This document shows positions 16,201 to 24,986 of a stretch of DNA of 64,000 bases, piece by piece. Each line of letters opens with the position of its first letter. Position 1 is the first letter of the stretch. Location of the stretch: positions 2,673,001 through 2,737,000 of the forward strand of contig NC_023137.1 of NCBI RefSeq assembly GCF_000511385.1, in the 5' to 3' direction. The position numbers and the translations under genes were made by a program. The DNA is from Phaeobacter gallaeciensis DSM 26640 (lineage in GTDB: Bacteria > Pseudomonadota > Alphaproteobacteria > Rhodobacterales > Rhodobacteraceae). Below the pieces are notes generated by a model. The model was not told where the DNA came from, searched no databases, and worked only from the letters and a program-made list of their open reading frames with translations.

Positions 16201-16521
16201 GCCCGTGTCACCCGCGCCCGCGCCGCCAACCGGGACTGGGCGACCTCAATGATGAACCACGGGTTTCGCGGCGCGGCCGAAATCGCGGCGACGCTGGATC
16301 ACATGGCCGCCTTCGCGCATCTTGCGCAGGTGGTGCAGCCGCATCTCTTTGATCTCTACTTCGAGGCCACGTTGGGCCGCGACGATCTGGTTGAGTTCAT
16401 GAGCCGTGAAAACCCCGAAGCGCTTCAGGCCATGCGCGACAGGTTTCAGGCCCTGATGGAAGCAGGTCTCTGGAGCACCCGGCGCAACTCCATCGTCGCC
16501 GAGCTGGGCGTCGTAGTATGA
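13276..16521 (+). CDS. cobN: Cobaltochelatase subunit CobN
   Basis: A 1081-residue large subunit of the ATP-dependent CobNST chelatase, which inserts Co(II) into hydrogenobyrinic acid a,c-diamide. The diagnostic HIGAHGTLEWLPGKS stretch is near residue 530, and a region with PGQYGLSMNPHLDD is near 870. It is compact compared with classical CobN of about 1,270 residues. The ATG at 13276 starts MHVVFRESHGLDET; an upstream in-frame ATG would lie in the palindromic spacer and is rejected. cobS and cobT are not in the window. It overlaps cobG by 4 bases. Confidence 0.93.
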   Translation: MHVVFRESHGLDETDTPQDLGQTPADLVVLSFSDSDLGAFAAGWHRGKDRLPSLRLANLVALKHPLSVDVYAAQTLEGAKGVLVRLIGGESYWSYGLATLQDLARRKGIALAVLPADGREDPRLDELSTLPVSTLRRLQHLCDTGGAVAAQAALAQLSLAAGLYAGPVTGLKSVPQYGYYDPQNGVVADLPAQGKPLVLVSFYRSYLTAADTAPVDALIAELRERGYAAYGVFAASLKAPEAGDWLRGALPDLAPAAIINATAFSAQGSDGSASPLSATGCPVFQVALSTARRRDWAEADRGLSPADLAMHVVLPEVDGRIFAGLVSFKAPSKKDPDLQYSRFAHRADMDRIKAAVDRIEGWLHLSRLPNHDKRLALVLSTYPGRDHNLAHAVGLDALASCDEILRELWDQGYAVEPLENTGLRLMEEVQSVSLADYHAALSALPQVLQQTLTEAWGQPEEDPDCHEGAFHFKALRAGNALIALQPERGEVKTRVDDYHDLDRTPRHAYVAFYMWLRAQADALVHIGAHGTLEWLPGKSVALSEACWPEVLTGPLPVAYPFIVNDPGEAAQAKRRIGAVTIGHLPPPLAQTNLPDGMARLESLLDEYSTADGLDPARRDRLIDDIRAEAQGTGVEADLGLAPDSCAAEAITRIDAFVCDIKESQYGEGLHIFGTGQCGADERAGLIAALNGQMVAPGPSGSPFRGRADVIPTGRNLFTTDPRAVPSRAAQAQGVKLAEELLRRHLQDHGDWPKGLVIDLWGSATMRTAGEEFAMALHLAGLAPKWDENSERVSGFEVLPLSMLNRPRIDVTLRVSGLFRDVFPGLAQMFEAAAGALAAREESAADNPYLTETPRVFGPKPGQYGLSMNPHLDDYTDEARQAAGEAWLNASSHAIDAMGDIRDARDALEARLQGADSFVHLQDLPETDLLVASDYAAHEAGFAAAMARLGQSAPALYHMDATRPDKPQARSLGEEIARVTRARAANRDWATSMMNHGFRGAAEIAATLDHMAAFAHLAQVVQPHLFDLYFEATLGRDDLVEFMSRENPEALQAMRDRFQALMEAGLWSTRRNSIVAELGVVV

Positions 16522-17702
16522 CCTCCGCCCGCCCCACCCAACCTAAGGTCTATGGCTGGTGCCCCGGTGCGCTGCGCCCGATGATGTCGGGTGACGGGCT
16601 GGTGGTGCGGGTGCGCGCGCCTTTGGGGCGGCTTACGCCAGAACAGGCACGCGGTCTGGCCACTCTCTCGCAGGCGCATGGCTCTGGACTCGTGGATATC
16701 TCGGCGCGCGCCAACCTGCAGCTGCGCGGCATCCGCGAAGAGGCCCACGCAGCATTGATCGCCGGGCTGCGTGATCTTGGTCTGGTGGATGAGGATGCGA
16801 GTGCCGAGGCGCGGCGCAATATCACCCTGACGCCCTTCTGGCAGGTGGGGGATGACGGTCACCGGATTGCCAAGGCTCTGACGCAGGCGTTACGCCAGGC
16901 GGAGGATCTGGAATTGCCGGGCAAGTTCGGCTTTGCCATCGACTGCGGCACGATGCCGGTCCTGACGGATACCGCTGCCGATATCCGTATTGAGCGCGAT
17001 CAGAGCAATGCGGATGGGCTGATCCTGCGCGCAGATGGCGCGCCAACCGGTCTGGCCGTGTCCGCAAAAACCGCAGCGCAGGAGGCCCTGAACCTCGCCC
17101 GCTGGTTTCTTGATCAAGGCGGCGCGTCCGAGGGGCGTGGCAGAATGCACCAGCTGATTGCGCGCCGCAGCGCGCCCCCGGCGCATGTGGCACTCCCTCC
17201 CAGCGCAAAGCATATTGCACCACCGCGACCGGGTGTGACCCCCTTTGGCCTGCTGGTGGCACTGGAGTTCGGCCAGATGCCTGCCCGCACGCTGGCCAAA
17301 CTTGCCGATTACGGCGCGCTGCGTCTGACGCCCTGGCGGATGCTGCTGGTGGAAGGCATCGACAGCCTGCCGCCCCTGCCCGGTCTGATCCTGGACGCAA
17401 CGGATCCCCGCCTGCGTGTGAGCGCCTGCACCGGCGCGCCCGGTTGCCCGCAGGCGCGCGCGGCAACGCGCGATCTGGCGCGTGATCTGGCCGCTGCGGT
17501 TCCCGTTGGTCAACATCTGCATATTTCAGGATGTGCCAAGGGCTGCGCCCACCCGCGTCCCGCCGATCTGGTTCTGACAGCGACCGGTACTGACCGATTT
17601 GATCTGATCTGCAATGGCACTGCCGCCGATCACCCGCTAAACACCTCCCTGAGCGCCGCCCGCTTGCGCGCCGCTCCCGACCTACTTACAGAGGGCAGCT
17701 GA
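16518..17702 (+). CDS. cobG: Precorrin-3B synthase CobG
   Basis: A 394-residue member of the sirohaem/4Fe-4S sulfite and nitrite reductase family that uses O2 to make precorrin-3B in the aerobic pathway. The Fe-S/sirohaem cysteines are visible as C304 and C310 (ACTGAPGCPQA) and C339 and C343 (SGCAKGCAHP). The N-terminal half has the ferrodoxin-like repeat with DISARANLQLRGI near residue 55. ATGA overlap with cobN and a one-base gap to cobH place it inside the operon. Its presence marks the pathway as oxygen-dependent. Confidence 0.92.
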   Translation: MTSARPTQPKVYGWCPGALRPMMSGDGLVVRVRAPLGRLTPEQARGLATLSQAHGSGLVDISARANLQLRGIREEAHAALIAGLRDLGLVDEDASAEARRNITLTPFWQVGDDGHRIAKALTQALRQAEDLELPGKFGFAIDCGTMPVLTDTAADIRIERDQSNADGLILRADGAPTGLAVSAKTAAQEALNLARWFLDQGGASEGRGRMHQLIARRSAPPAHVALPPSAKHIAPPRPGVTPFGLLVALEFGQMPARTLAKLADYGALRLTPWRMLLVEGIDSLPPLPGLILDATDPRLRVSACTGAPGCPQARAATRDLARDLAAAVPVGQHLHISGCAKGCAHPRPADLVLTATGTDRFDLICNGTAADHPLNTSLSAARLRAAPDLLTEGS

Positions 17703-17703
17703 C

Positions 17704-18333
17704 ATGCTCCACACCTATGAAACCAACGGCGCTGCGATCTACGCCGAAAGCTTTGCCACCATCCGCCGCGAGGCTGATCTGGCGCGCTTCAACAAGGACG
17801 AGGAAAGCGTCGTTGTCCGCATGATCCACGCCGCCGGCATGGTGGGGCTGGAAGAGCACGTGCGGTTTTCCGAGGGCATGGCCGAGACCGCCCGCGCGGC
17901 GCTGGCCAAGGGCGCGCCAATCCTCTGTGATGCCTATATGGTCAGCGAAGGCATCACCCGCCCGCGTTTGCCCGCAAACAACGAGGTGATCTGCACTCTG
18001 CGCGACCCAAAGGTGCCGGGGATGGCCAAGGAGATGTCCAACACGCGCTCTGCTGCGGCCCTCGAACTGTGGCGCCTGAAACTGGAGGGCGCCGTGGTCG
18101 CCATCGGCAACGCCCCCACCGCGCTGTTCCACCTGCTGAACATGCTGAAAGACCCTGATTGCCCCCGCCCCGCCGCGATCATCGGCTGCCCGGTGGGGTT
18201 TGTCGGCGCGATGGAATCCAAGGACGCGCTGATGGAGGACCTGCCGGTTCCCTCAATGATCGTCAAAGGGCGTTTGGGTGGCTCCGCCATCACCGTCGCG
18301 GCGGTGAACGCGCTGGCGAGCTGGAAAGAGTAA
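17704..18333 (+). CDS. cobH: Precorrin-8X methylmutase CobH
   Basis: A 209-residue protein that moves the C11 methyl group to C12, forming hydrogenobyrinic acid. The catalytic His is H42 in RMIHAAGM. CDAYMVSEGITR near residue 74 and IIGCPVGFVGAMESK near 160 are strong family signatures. It begins one base after cobG and ends two bases before cobI. Confidence 0.93.
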   Translation: MLHTYETNGAAIYAESFATIRREADLARFNKDEESVVVRMIHAAGMVGLEEHVRFSEGMAETARAALAKGAPILCDAYMVSEGITRPRLPANNEVICTLRDPKVPGMAKEMSNTRSAAALELWRLKLEGAVVAIGNAPTALFHLLNMLKDPDCPRPAAIIGCPVGFVGAMESKDALMEDLPVPSMIVKGRLGGSAITVAAVNALASWKE

Positions 18334-18335
18334 CC

Positions 18336-19052
18336 ATGGGTACAGTCTTCTGCGCAGGGCTTGGCCCCGGTGATCCTGACCTGATGAGCGTCCGGTCGCA
18401 CCGGCTGATCTCAAACGCGCGCCACATCGCCTATTTCCGCAAGGTCGGCCGCAAAGGTCAGGCCCGCGCGATAGTGGACGGGATGCTGACCGAGGGCGTC
18501 ACCGAGCACGCGATGGAATACCCGGTCACCACCGAGATCCATTTCTCGGACCCCGAGTACAACCGGATGCTGGCGGCGTTCTACGACCAATGGGCCGACA
18601 CTCTGGCCGAGATCGCGCAGGACGAGGATGTGGTGGTACTCTGCGAGGGCGACCCGTTCCTTTATGGGTCTTACATGCATCTCTATACCCGCCTGCAGGG
18701 CCGTGCCGAACAGGAGATCATTCCCGGCATCACCGGCATGTCCGGCTGCTGGACCGCCTCCGGCCAGCCGATCACTTGGGGGGACGATGTGCTGACCGTG
18801 GCGATGGCCACCCTCAGCGAGGATGAGCTGGCCAAACGCGCCGCCGAGACGGACGCGCTGGTGGTGATGAAGATCGGCCGCAACCTGCCCAAGCTACGCC
18901 GTGCGCTGGAGCGTGCGGGCCGCGCCGATGACGCCTGGCTGGTCGAGCGCGGCACCATGCCCGGCCAGACCGTGCAGAAGCTGTCGGAGATCACGGGCGA
19001 GGTGCCCTATTTCTCCATCGTATTGGTTCACGGACAGGGGCGCCGACCATGA
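18336..19052 (+). CDS. cobI: Precorrin-2 C20-methyltransferase CobI
   Basis: A 238-residue class III SAM-dependent methyltransferase. The N-terminal GLGPGDPDLMSVR is the precorrin methyltransferase SAM loop, CEGDPFLYGSYMHLY lies near residue 100, and VIPGITGMSG follows. It methylates C20 of precorrin-2 to give precorrin-3A. The ATG at 18336 is chosen because it places the glycine loop at residues 7-13; earlier in-frame starts lie within cobH. Its 3' end overlaps cobJ by 4 bases. Confidence 0.92.
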   Translation: MGTVFCAGLGPGDPDLMSVRSHRLISNARHIAYFRKVGRKGQARAIVDGMLTEGVTEHAMEYPVTTEIHFSDPEYNRMLAAFYDQWADTLAEIAQDEDVVVLCEGDPFLYGSYMHLYTRLQGRAEQEIIPGITGMSGCWTASGQPITWGDDVLTVAMATLSEDELAKRAAETDALVVMKIGRNLPKLRRALERAGRADDAWLVERGTMPGQTVQKLSEITGEVPYFSIVLVHGQGRRP

Positions 19053-19813
19053 GCATCGCGGTAAATGGCTGGGTGGTGATTGCCGGTCTTGGCCCCGGCA
19101 ATGAGGCGCTGGTGACCCAGGAGGTGCGTGACGCCATTGATGAGGCCACGGATATCGTTGGCTATATCCCCTATGTGAAGCGCATCGCGCCGCGCGAGGG
19201 CCTGACCCTGCACGCCACTGACAACCGGGTCGAAGTGGACCGCGCCACCCATGCGCTGGAAATGGCCGCCACGGGCAAGCGGGTTGTTGTGGTGTCCTCC
19301 GGCGATCCGGGGGTCTTCGCCATGGCCTCCGCCGTGTTTGAGGCGCTGGAAAACAGCGTTGAAAGCCACCCCGAGTGGCTGGATCTGGATATCAAAGTGC
19401 TGCCCGGCATCACCGCGATGCTGGCCGCTGCTGCGGCCACCGGCGCGCCCTTGGGGCATGACTTTGCCGCCATCAACCTCAGCGACAACCTGAAACCCTG
19501 GAGCCTGATCGAAAAGCGCCTGCAGCTGGTGGGTGAGGCCGGACTGGCGATGGCGTTCTACAACCCGCGCTCCAAGTCGCGGCCGCATCAGTTCGCCCGC
19601 GCGCTGGAGATCCTGCGCGACGCTTGCGGACAGGATACGCTGATCACCTTTGCCCGCGACGTGACCAAGCCGGGACAGGAGCTGCTGACCGTGCCACTGA
19701 AGGACGCAACGCCTGAGATGGCCGACATGCGCACCGTGGTGATTGTCGGCAACCGCGACACCCGCCGGATTGGCAGCTACGTCTACACCCCCCGTTACGC
19801 TGCCGAAGGATGA
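19049..19813 (+). CDS. cobJ: Precorrin-3B C17-methyltransferase CobJ
   Basis: A 254-residue SAM methyltransferase of the ring-contraction step. AGLGPGNEALVTQEVRDAI near the N-terminus, VSSGDPGVFAMASAVFEAL near 92 and VLPGITAMLAAAAATGAPLG near 115 are CobJ/CbiH features; FYNPRSKSRPHQ near 172 supports CobJ specifically. The last 19 bases overlap the 3' end of the reversed cobK gene, so the two genes converge. Confidence 0.92.
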   Translation: MSIAVNGWVVIAGLGPGNEALVTQEVRDAIDEATDIVGYIPYVKRIAPREGLTLHATDNRVEVDRATHALEMAATGKRVVVVSSGDPGVFAMASAVFEALENSVESHPEWLDLDIKVLPGITAMLAAAAATGAPLGHDFAAINLSDNLKPWSLIEKRLQLVGEAGLAMAFYNPRSKSRPHQFARALEILRDACGQDTLITFARDVTKPGQELLTVPLKDATPEMADMRTVVIVGNRDTRRIGSYVYTPRYAAEG

Positions 19814-20538
19814 GCAATCCAGGCCATAACCTCTGCCACGCTGCCCATGACGGGCCGTTCGGGCACCTGCGGCCTGCCGATCATGATGACCGGCAGACTG
19901 AGGGTGCGCGCGGCAGTGAGTTTGGCCGCAGCACCCGCGCCGCCGGCGTTTTTAGCAACCACATGAGTGATGCCATGGCGCCGCATCAGCGCGGTATCGC
20001 CCGCCGCATCAAACGGCCCGCGGGCAATCTCGACCGTGGTGTGCGGCAGCGGCAAGGGGGCCTCCGGCGCGTCCACCAGCCGCAGCAGGTAGTGGTGCTG
20101 GGGTTTGGCTGCAAATTGGGTCAGGTTCTGTTTGCCAATCGCCAGAAACACGCGGGCGGGGGTATCCGGCAGCGCATCCACGGCCCCGTCAACACTGTCT
20201 GTGTGAACCCAAGTGTCGCCCTCGCCGGCCTGCCAGGCCGGGCGCTCAAAGGCGCAGAGGGGCACGCCTGCTGCCTCGCAGGCCTGAACCGTGTTGGTAC
20301 TCATTTGCGCGGCGAAGGGATGGGTGGCATCGACGACATGGGTTATGTTTTCGGCTTGCAGATAGGCCGCCAGCCCGTCCACGCCGCCAAAGCCGCCAAC
20401 ACGGGTCGGCAAGGGCTGGCTGACCGGTTTAGCGGTGCGGCCCGCGTAGGAAAACACCGCATCCCTGCCCGCCTCGGCCAGGGTTCTGGCCAGTGTCGAG
20501 GCCTCGGTGGTGCCGCCCAGAAGGAGGATGCGTGTCAT
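19795..20538 (-). CDS. cobK: Precorrin-6A reductase CobK
   Basis: A 247-residue NADPH-dependent reductase converting precorrin-6A to precorrin-6B. The start MTRILLLGGTTEASTLARTL holds the dinucleotide-binding GGTTEA motif. THVVDATHPFAAQMSTN near residue 65 and THVVAKNAGGAGAAAKLTAA near 200 are family signatures. It lies in reverse within the cob operon. Its ATG (20538-20536) overlaps the cobL ATG (20537-20539) on the opposite strand, and its 3' end overlaps cobJ. A promoter for it must lie inside cobL. GAGAGG (20547-20552) could serve as its ribosome binding site. Confidence 0.92.
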   Translation of the reverse strand: MTRILLLGGTTEASTLARTLAEAGRDAVFSYAGRTAKPVSQPLPTRVGGFGGVDGLAAYLQAENITHVVDATHPFAAQMSTNTVQACEAAGVPLCAFERPAWQAGEGDTWVHTDSVDGAVDALPDTPARVFLAIGKQNLTQFAAKPQHHYLLRLVDAPEAPLPLPHTTVEIARGPFDAAGDTALMRRHGITHVVAKNAGGAGAAAKLTAARTLSLPVIMIGRPQVPERPVMGSVAEVMAWIAHPSAA

Positions 20539-21736
20539 GTCTGATGGCCTCTCAAAACCCTGGCTGAAAATCATAGGTCTGGGCGAAAATGGACTGGAAG
20601 GCCTGAGTGATGCAAGCCGGAAGGCGCTGGCGGAGGCTGAGATAATCTTTGGCGGCCCGCGGCATCTGGAACTGGCGGGTGCGGGCAGCAAGGGCCAGCC
20701 CTGGCCAGTGCCGTTTTCCATCGAACCCGTGCTGGAGAAGAGAGGCCGCAACGTCGCTGTTCTGGCCTCCGGCGATCCGTTCTGGCATGGCGCCGGCGGC
20801 TCCTTGGCGCGGCATCTTGAGGCGGGCGAGTGGGTCTCTTACCCGGTCCCGTCGACCTTTGCGCTGGCGGCCAACCATCTGGCGTGGAAGTTGGAAGAGG
20901 TGCTGTGCCTTGGCCTGCACGCAGCGCCCTATGCGCGGCTGCGGCCCTTGCTGGGGAACGGCAGCCGCGTGATCTGCACCATGCGCGACGGTGAAGCCCC
21001 GGCAGAGCTAGCGGCATGGCTGACCGCTGAAGGGTTCGGAGCGTCAAAGCTCACCGTGATGGAATGCCTAGGTGGGCCGCGGCAGCGGGTGCGCCCTGCC
21101 ATTGCCGAAGGGTTCGGGCTACAGGATATTCAGGCCCCCGTCGCCGTGGCGATTGAGGCCGCAGGCCACAAGGGCCTGCCTCAGGCGTCAGGGCTGGCGG
21201 ATGCGCATTTTGCCAGCGACGGGCAGATCACCAAGCGGCCTATCCGCGCGTTGACCCTGTCGGCCCTAGCACCGCGCACAGGCGAGCTGTTGTGGGACAT
21301 CGGCGGCGGCTCCGGCTCGGTCTCGGTCGAATGGTGTCTGGCGGCACGGGGCGCGCGGGCGATCACCTTTGAACCGCGCGAAGAGCGGTTGGAGAACATC
21401 CGCGCCAATGCTGCCGCGTTCGGGTTGGACCATCGGATGAAACCCGTGCTGGGCAAAGCTCCGGATGTGCTGGACGGATTTGAAAAGCCTGACTGCGTGT
21501 TCATCGGCGGCGGCGGCTCGCAAGAACTGCTGGACCATCTGTGGAACATCCTGCCCGAAGGCACCCGCCTCGTAGCCAATGGTGTGACGCTGGAAACCGA
21601 AACCCTGCTGATGCAGGCCCATGCGGCGCGCGGCGGCCATCTGCTGAAAGCGGAGATCGCCGAGGCTGGCCCCTTGGGATCCATGCGTGACTGGCAGCGG
21701 GCGCGGCCGGTTATCCAATGGAGCGTCACCCGATGA
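20537..21736 (+). CDS. cobL: Precorrin-6B C5,15-methyltransferase (decarboxylating) CobL
   Basis: A 399-residue fused enzyme. The N-terminal half (residues about 10-200) is a CbiE-type methyltransferase (IIGLGENGLEGLSDASRKAL, then VLASGDPFWHGAG). The C-terminal half (230-399) is a CbiT-type class I methyltransferase with ELLWDIGGGSGSVSVEWCLA. It methylates C5 and C15 and decarboxylates the C12 side chain. The ATG at 20537 is chosen because AAGGAGG at 20521-20527 is correctly spaced; other in-frame starts upstream are less well placed. The start codon overlaps that of cobK. Confidence 0.92.
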   Translation: MSDGLSKPWLKIIGLGENGLEGLSDASRKALAEAEIIFGGPRHLELAGAGSKGQPWPVPFSIEPVLEKRGRNVAVLASGDPFWHGAGGSLARHLEAGEWVSYPVPSTFALAANHLAWKLEEVLCLGLHAAPYARLRPLLGNGSRVICTMRDGEAPAELAAWLTAEGFGASKLTVMECLGGPRQRVRPAIAEGFGLQDIQAPVAVAIEAAGHKGLPQASGLADAHFASDGQITKRPIRALTLSALAPRTGELLWDIGGGSGSVSVEWCLAARGARAITFEPREERLENIRANAAAFGLDHRMKPVLGKAPDVLDGFEKPDCVFIGGGGSQELLDHLWNILPEGTRLVANGVTLETETLLMQAHAARGGHLLKAEIAEAGPLGSMRDWQRARPVIQWSVTR

Positions 21737-22110
21737 AAGTGGCCGGGATCGGATTTCGCGAGGCTGCAACAGCAGCGGATTTAGCGGCGGCGCTGGCGTT
21801 GTGCGATCAGAGCGTGGATGCCATCGCCTCCATCGCTGCAAAGGCCCATACCCCTGCCATGCAGGACTTTGCGCGCAGCATCGGCCTGCCTGTGATTGCC
21901 TTGCAGGAACAGGATATTGCCGGGGAGCAGACATTGACCTGCTCGCCAAGGATCAAGGCGCGGTTCGCCACCGGCTCGCTGGCGGAAGCCGCGGCGCTGG
22001 CGGGCGCGCGCCATGGGGTGGCGGGCGCCAAAGCGCGTCTTCTCGCCCCGAGAGTTGTCACCGCGGATGGGCTTGCCACCGCGGCCATAGCAGAAAGACT
22101 TGAGCCATGA
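21733..22110 (+). CDS. cobE: Cobalamin biosynthesis protein CobE (CbiG C-terminal-like)
   Basis: A 125-residue protein starting [21 protein letters not shown], the CbiG C-terminal/CobE fold, with [16 protein letters not shown] near residue 54 and a characteristic C-terminal [19 protein letters not shown]. CobE is required for the aerobic pathway in some bacteria but its precise step is unclear. ATGA overlaps link it to cobL upstream and cobM downstream. The longer in-frame ATG at 21718 lies inside cobL and is not needed. Confidence 0.88.
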   Translation: MKVAGIGFREAATAADLAAALALCDQSVDAIASIAAKAHTPAMQDFARSIGLPVIALQEQDIAGEQTLTCSPRIKARFATGSLAEAAALAGARHGVAGAKARLLAPRVVTADGLATAAIAERLEP

Positions 22111-22901
22111 CCGTTCACTTCATTGGCGCCGGACCGGGCGCTGCCGACCTTCTGACCCTGCGCGGGCGCGATATCATCGCGTCCTGCCCGGTGTGCCTTT
22201 ACGCCGGTTCGCTGGTGCCGAAGGAGATCCTGAGCCATTGCCCGGCAGACGCGAAGATCGTGAACACCGCAGCGATGGACCTGGAGGCCATCGTGGCCGA
22301 GATCAAGTCCGCGCATGAAGCTGGTCACGATGTCGCGCGGCTGCATTCCGGCGATCTGTCGGTGTGGTCGGCGATGGGCGAACAGTTGCGCCGACTAAAG
22401 GCCGAGGGCATCCCGGTATCCGTCACCCCCGGTGTGCCGTCCTTTGCTGCCGCCGCTGCCGCGCTTGGCACAGAGCTGACCCTGCCGGGTCTGGGCCAGT
22501 CGGTGGTGCTGACCCGCACGCCGGGACGCGCGTCGTCGATGCCGGAAGGTGAATCGCTGGAGAACTTTGCCAAAACCGGCTCCACGCTGGCCATTCACCT
22601 GTCGATCGGCAACCTAGACCATGTGGTGGACAGCCTGACTCCGCATTACGGCGCGGACTGCCCGGTGGCCGTGGTCTACCGCGCCAGCTGGCCGGATCAG
22701 CAGATCATCCGCGCCACCCTGGAGACACTCAAGGACTCGCTGGATGAAAAGATCTCCCGCACCGCGCTGATCCTGGTGGGGCCGGTGCTGAAGGGCGAGG
22801 GCTTTGACGAAAGCTGCCTCTATTCCACCGACTACGACCGCCGCTACCGGCCGCAAAGCGCCGACAGCCCGTGGTCGAGCTGGAGCCATGGGGACGATTG
22901 A
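22107..22901 (+). CDS. cobM: Precorrin-4 C11-methyltransferase CobM
   Basis: A 264-residue SAM methyltransferase that methylates C11 to give precorrin-5. [20 protein letters not shown] at the N-terminus is the glycine loop; [16 protein letters not shown] near residue 31 and [17 protein letters not shown] near 80 are CobM/CbiF hallmarks, followed by [16 protein letters not shown] near 110. It overlaps cobE by 4 bases and is followed by cobB after 4 bases. Confidence 0.93.
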   Translation: MTVHFIGAGPGAADLLTLRGRDIIASCPVCLYAGSLVPKEILSHCPADAKIVNTAAMDLEAIVAEIKSAHEAGHDVARLHSGDLSVWSAMGEQLRRLKAEGIPVSVTPGVPSFAAAAAALGTELTLPGLGQSVVLTRTPGRASSMPEGESLENFAKTGSTLAIHLSIGNLDHVVDSLTPHYGADCPVAVVYRASWPDQQIIRATLETLKDSLDEKISRTALILVGPVLKGEGFDESCLYSTDYDRRYRPQSADSPWSSWSHGDD

Positions 22902-22905
22902 TCTG

Positions 22906-24225
22906 ATGACAAACATGAACCCTCCCGGACTGATGATCTCGGCGCCCTCCTCGGGTACCGGCAAGACAACCGTGATGCTCGGCCTTTTGCGGGCGCTGGC
23001 AGAGGATGGGCTGACCGTCCAACCTTATAAGAGCGGGCCGGATTATATCGACCCGGCGTTCCATCTGGCGGCTGCCAAACGACCCAGCTTCAACCTCGAT
23101 ACCTGGGCGATGGACGCGGGCCTCTTGGATGCGGTCACAGCACAATCGGCAGGTGCAGAAATCTGCATCGGCGAAGGCTCCATGGGGCTTTATGACGGTG
23201 TGGCCACGCGCGGGCAGTCTGGCTTTGGTTCCTCTGCCGAGACCGCCAAACGCATGGGCTGGCCGGTGGTGCTGGTGGTCGATGTGGGCGGACAGGCGCA
23301 ATCGGCGGCGGCCACGGCGCTGGGGTTCAAGAACTATGACACCGATGTGCCTTTTGCCGGCGTCATCCTGAACCGGGTTGCCAGCCCGCGCCATGAACGG
23401 CTGACGCGATTGGGCATGGAAAAGGCCGGGATCAAGGTGCTGGGTTCCCTGCCCCGGCGTGGTGATCTGGCGCTGCCGGAGCGGCATCTGGGCCTCATTC
23501 AGGCAGTTGAGCACCCCGATCTGGAAGCCGCCATCGCAGGCTATGCATCCTTCCTGCGTGAGCATGTGAATCTGGAGGCAATCAAATCGGCGGCACTGTC
23601 GGGGGCGGCCCCTGCGCCTGCCAGCCTGCCAACTCCGCCTGCCCAGCGGATTGCGCTGGCGCGCGATGCGGCGTTTTCCTTTACCTATCCGCATCTGCTG
23701 ACCGGCTGGCGCGCGGCGGGCGCAGAAATCCTGCCGTTCTCGCCGCTGGCCGATGAGGCCCCCGCGGCAGATGCCGATCTGGTCTGGTTGCCCGGTGGCT
23801 ATCCTGAGCTGCACGGCGGCACGCTGGCCGCAGCAGAGACCTTCCGTGCGGGCATCCGCAAACATGCCGAGACCAAACCGGTGCATGGCGAATGCGGCGG
23901 CTACATGGCCCTGGGCGAGGCCCTGATCGACAAGGCGGGCACCCGCCACCAGATGCTGGGGCTTCTGGGTCTTGTGACCTCTTACGAGAAGCGCAAATTC
24001 CACCTCGGCTACCGCCGGGCCGTGCTGCAAGCCGGGATGCCGGGATTTGGCGCGGGCACCGCCCTGCGCGGGCATGAGTTCCATTACTCCACCATTCTGG
24101 AAGAACCCGACGCGCCGCTGGCACATGTCATGGACGCCGACGGCAATCCGGTGCCGGAGACCGGCTCGATTAAGGGGCATGTGACCGGCACCTTCTTCCA
24201 CCTGATCACGGGAGAACAGGCATGA
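22906..24225 (+). CDS. cobB: Cobyrinate a,c-diamide synthase CobB
   Basis: A protein of about 439 residues that amidates side chains a and c using glutamine and ATP. The N-terminal DTBS-like ATPase domain has ISAPSSGTGKTTVMLGLLRA (P-loop). The C-terminal glutaminase-like domain (residues about 245-439) has LVWLPGGYPELHGG and the nucleophile in HGECGGYMALG. The start is ambiguous: 22906 is chosen because it follows the cobM stop, with alternatives at 22888 and 22915. It ends in an ATGA overlap with cobA. Confidence 0.92.
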   Translation: MTNMNPPGLMISAPSSGTGKTTVMLGLLRALAEDGLTVQPYKSGPDYIDPAFHLAAAKRPSFNLDTWAMDAGLLDAVTAQSAGAEICIGEGSMGLYDGVATRGQSGFGSSAETAKRMGWPVVLVVDVGGQAQSAAATALGFKNYDTDVPFAGVILNRVASPRHERLTRLGMEKAGIKVLGSLPRRGDLALPERHLGLIQAVEHPDLEAAIAGYASFLREHVNLEAIKSAALSGAAPAPASLPTPPAQRIALARDAAFSFTYPHLLTGWRAAGAEILPFSPLADEAPAADADLVWLPGGYPELHGGTLAAAETFRAGIRKHAETKPVHGECGGYMALGEALIDKAGTRHQMLGLLGLVTSYEKRKFHLGYRRAVLQAGMPGFGAGTALRGHEFHYSTILEEPDAPLAHVMDADGNPVPETGSIKGHVTGTFFHLITGEQA

Positions 24226-24986
24226 GCGGCTTTGTCTCCTTTGTCTCCTCCGGCCCCGGCGACCCGGAGCTGCTGACGGTCAAGGCCGTCAAACGGCTGG
24301 AGGCGGCGGATGCAGTGCTGTTTGACGATCTGTCCTCCGGCCCGATCCTGAGCCATGCCCGCGCCGATGCGGATCTGGTGGGCGTCGGCAAACGCGCCGG
24401 CCGCCCCTCACCCAAGCAGGACCATGTGAGCCAGCTGCTGGTTGACTACGCCCAGAGTGGCCAGCATGTGGTCCGGCTGAAATCAGGGGATTCCGGTGTC
24501 TTCGGCCGGCTGGAGGAAGAAATCACCGCTTTGCGACAGGCGGGCATCGGGTTTGAGATCGTGCCCGGTGTTACGGCGGCGTCAGCAGCGGCGGCGGCGG
24601 CGAATATCCCGCTGACCCGGCGGCTAACCGCGCGGCGGTTGCAGTTCATCACCGGCCATGACGTCACCGGCGGGCTGCCCGATCAATTGAACCTCGCTGC
24701 GCTGGCGGATCCGGATGCGACGACCGTGGTCTATATGGGAAAGCGAACCTTTGCCTCACTGGCGGAAAAGCTGCTGGACGCGGGATTGCCACCCCAAACC
24801 CATGCGCTGATTGCACTGGGGGTTTCTACGCCGGAGCAATCCTTGCATTGCCATACAGTTGGCGAGCTGCCGGAGGTGCTGCGCGCGATGGAAACCACCG
24901 CACCGGTGCTGATCCTCTATGGCCCGCTTGCCGATCAGCCTGCGGATCCGGCTCATGCCGGGTTGGATGCCCCCGAGAACAGCTGA
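24222..24986 (+). CDS. cobA: Uroporphyrinogen-III C-methyltransferase CobA
   Basis: A 254-residue SAM methyltransferase making precorrin-2 from uroporphyrinogen III, the entry point to corrinoids and sirohaem. SSGPGDPELLTVKAVKRLEA, then DAVLFDDLSSGPIL near residue 28 and VRLKSGDSGVFGRLEEEI near 85 match the family. No CysG dehydrogenase domain is fused. Its position after cobB dedicates it to cobalamin synthesis, though sirohaem may also draw on it. Confidence 0.92.
   Translation: MSGFVSFVSSGPGDPELLTVKAVKRLEAADAVLFDDLSSGPILSHARADADLVGVGKRAGRPSPKQDHVSQLLVDYAQSGQHVVRLKSGDSGVFGRLEEEITALRQAGIGFEIVPGVTAASAAAAAANIPLTRRLTARRLQFITGHDVTGGLPDQLNLAALADPDATTVVYMGKRTFASLAEKLLDAGLPPQTHALIALGVSTPEQSLHCHTVGELPEVLRAMETTAPVLILYGPLADQPADPAHAGLDAPENS

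Noticed and set aside
22729..24201. A 490-codon minus-strand frame opposite cobB
   Set aside because: Antisense shadow of cobM/cobB with low-complexity Arg/Gly/Gln composition.
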